Shown: in pieces, positions 5,608 to 6,753 of the stretch
Layout of the letters: the number at the start of each line of letters is the position of its first letter
How positions within the stretch are numbered: position 1 is the first letter of the stretch
Assembly (NCBI GenBank): GCA_034408855.1
Contig: JAWXCK010000188.1
Location: forward strand, 1-6,753
Reading direction: 5' to 3'
Length of the DNA: 6,753 nucleotides
From: JAIYDQ01 sp034408855
GTDB taxonomy: Bacteria; Planctomycetota; Planctomycetia; Pirellulales; Pirellulaceae
Notes under the pieces: generated by a model
Seen by the model: the letters and a program-made list of their open reading frames with translations, nothing else
Database searches by the model: none
What the model was told of the DNA's origin: nothing
Program-made: the position numbers and the translations under genes

Positions 5608-6324
5608 TCACGGAGCCGACCGCCACGGCGTCCTGGGTTTTCTCAGTATACCGAACCGGCGATTCCACGGTTTGTTGGAAAGAGGAGCGATCCTATTTGG
5701 GGTCCACGTCGCCTCCATAATATCCCACAGAAGACAGCCGTCGAGTTCTTCAACGCCGGAACCTTTCAAAGGAATAAGTTCTTGAGCGACCTTCTCAACG
5801 ATTTCAGGCATCCCGTCAAGCTGGAAGGCTTCTTCAATCCAATCTGCACATCGATCGATGAATGTCCAAATCCGTGCTTCGCTCGGACCATATCGATCGA
5901 ATCCCTGTTGTACCGCCCTAGAATAATCATCTTTGCCACGGTCTTCGACCGTTTCCAACAGGGTAAGGCTATTTTCATTGAGTGACTCAAGCCAATCTCG
6001 ACTTCCTTCATACCATTCACTGGTCTCTCCAAAACGAGACGTAGCAAATGGTCCAGCAAGATCGATCATTGCCATCATCTCCGCAACTCGTGTTGCTTGT
6101 AACGGATCTTCCTTTTTAATCATTTCAATTGCGTAGGGTATCGTAATCGGAGATTGATGGACCCTTGCAAGCGTCTCTTCGGTCTCCGTCATGCTAACAC
6201 CTTCAAGATAGTATCGCAGCTCAAAGAACCAGAACATCGCAACATGTCCGGCTTCGTGATAAGCCGTTCGCCGATTTTCTTCAACGTAGAATTGCTTAAA
6301 TCGATTGCTCATTTTTGCACTCAT
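5608..6324 (-). CDS. Stand-alone M41 (FtsH-type) zinc metallopeptidase-like protein
   Basis: From ATG 6324 the product has 238 residues. RRTAYHEAGHVAMFW holds the zincin motif H23-E24-x2-H27. MIDLAGPFATSRFGE (86-100) matches the AGxxAE segment of M41 peptidases. D132-D133-YSRA followed by FDRYGPSE (142-149) corresponds to the FtsH region NDxxxAT...YGMSE, which supplies the third zinc ligand, so D133 is the likely ligand. FtsH itself is over 600 residues, with membrane segments and an AAA+ module; none is present here, so the protein would have to act without an unfoldase or borrow one. The C-terminus beyond about residue 200 is proline- and arginine-rich and unfamiliar. The frame extends to a TTG at 6372, which would add 16 residues; ATG 6312 is also possible. 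No strong ribosome binding site decides. Its substrate is unknown. It lies downstream of the AlkB-like gene on the same strand. Confidence 0.82.
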   Translation of the reverse strand: MSAKMSNRFKQFYVEENRRTAYHEAGHVAMFWFFELRYYLEGVSMTETEETLARVHQSPITIPYAIEMIKKEDPLQATRVAEMMAMIDLAGPFATSRFGETSEWYEGSRDWLESLNENSLTLLETVEDRGKDDYSRAVQQGFDRYGPSEARIWTFIDRCADWIEEAFQLDGMPEIVEKVAQELIPLKGSGVEELDGCLLWDIMEATWTPNRIAPLSNKPWNRRFGILRKPRTPWRSAP

Positions 6325-6403
6325 CTTTCTTACGAAAGTCTCAGAATTAGGGGGGATTCCTGCGGTGGGCAATGCGAGCCGATTGAAACTCTTCAGTAAA
6401 CCA

Positions 6404-6753
6404 TCAATCGTAAAACGCTCGAACAGTCACCGAGATGCGACGGCCTCGGCACCGCGTTGATTTTGGGATCTCGTGTGTCCAGTTTCGGTTGGTGGAAAAC
6501 GGCATAATGAATACGGTACCATCTGACGCTTTGAAATCGAGGATTCCTGTCTCCTTGAATGGTCGTAGCCGGAAAGTTCGCTCTTCGCCGAATGAGATCG
6601 TTACAATCGGTGCTTCGGGACAAAGGCTGCTGGTGCTGTCTCGGTGTTTGCCGATGTAGTGGCCCAACTGTCCGTCGTACCAGTTCAGCAGTAGTCCGTT
6701 CAGTCTCGGATCGATCGCTTGACTCCAATCGAGCAAAGTCTGAAGGAGGGGAG
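6404..6753 (-). CDS. AlkB-like 2-oxoglutarate/Fe(II)-dependent dioxygenase (N-terminus outside window)
   Basis: The frame is open to the right edge and ends at TGA 6406-6404, giving about 115 visible residues that cover most of the catalytic core. Numbered from the TTG codon at 6736, NGLLLNWYDG (13-22) and YIGKHRDS give iron ligands H31 and D33. VTISFGEERTFRLR is the usual core strand pair. WTHEI gives the distal iron ligand H88, and R100-ISVTV-R106 is the R-x5-R that binds 2-oxoglutarate. All catalytic residues are present. The family oxidatively removes alkyl groups from DNA or RNA bases, or in some members from proteins. The start and N-terminal nucleotide-recognition lid lie beyond the window, so the subfamily cannot be fixed. 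It is probably co-transcribed with the M41-like gene 79 bp downstream. Confidence 0.9.
   Translation of the reverse strand, partial: PLLQTLLDWSQAIDPRLNGLLLNWYDGQLGHYIGKHRDSTSSLCPEAPIVTISFGEERTFRLRPFKETGILDFKASDGTVFIMPFSTNRNWTHEIPKSTRCRGRRISVTVRAFYD

Noticed and set aside
5458..5985. Long plus-strand ORF opposite the M41-like gene
   Set aside because: It is antisense to a gene with a clear HEAGH motif; its composition is rich in R, S and P and no domain is visible.

Overview
This window looks like a small accessory or genomic-island segment of a bacterial chromosome or large plasmid. The base composition is mid-range by eye, most genes lack a strong Shine-Dalgarno, and it holds a large-serine-recombinase relic, a CxxC...FCSxxCC zinc-finger tail and a stand-alone M41-type metallopeptidase. 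Together these suggest a Planctomycetota-like host, but that is inference; no rRNA or other phylogenetic marker is present.

Layout. Positions 1-234 hold the 3' end of a gene whose product ends in a small zinc finger. After a stretch with only a doubtful 47-residue ORF and a terminator-like inverted repeat (284-480), there is a decayed serine recombinase (about 520-1121). It has a frameshift, an internal deletion and no catalytic N-terminus. The 1122-1319 gap holds four copies of TGACAAA, three at an exact 26-bp period, leading into the largest gene (1320-3788). That gene encodes an 822-residue protein joining an HsdR-N-like PD-(D/E)XK nuclease domain to a P-loop (AAA+/STAND-like) ATPase and a helical/winged-helix-like C-terminus.

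Two further plus-strand genes follow: a 179-residue all-helical protein of unknown function (4095-4634), closed by a textbook intrinsic terminator, and a short RadC/JAB-domain protein (4991-5470). Each is preceded, about 90 nt before its start codon, by a copy of the same 106-bp element. I count 99 of 106 identical positions and no indels. The element is predicted to fold into a three-way junction: a long outer stem with two inner hairpins.

The right end has two minus-strand genes converging on radC: an AlkB-like 2-oxoglutarate/Fe(II) dioxygenase whose N-terminus runs off the window (6404-6753), then an M41-like zinc metallopeptidase without an AAA domain (5608-6324).

How the genes may work together. 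The nuclease-ATPase has the sensor/effector build of known anti-phage proteins and is the best candidate for a defence gene. The recombinase relic and RadC-like gene fit a mobile or once-mobile setting. The duplicated element in front of two otherwise unrelated genes is either a shared cis-acting leader or the boundary of a modular cassette. No function for the system as a whole can be proven from the sequence.
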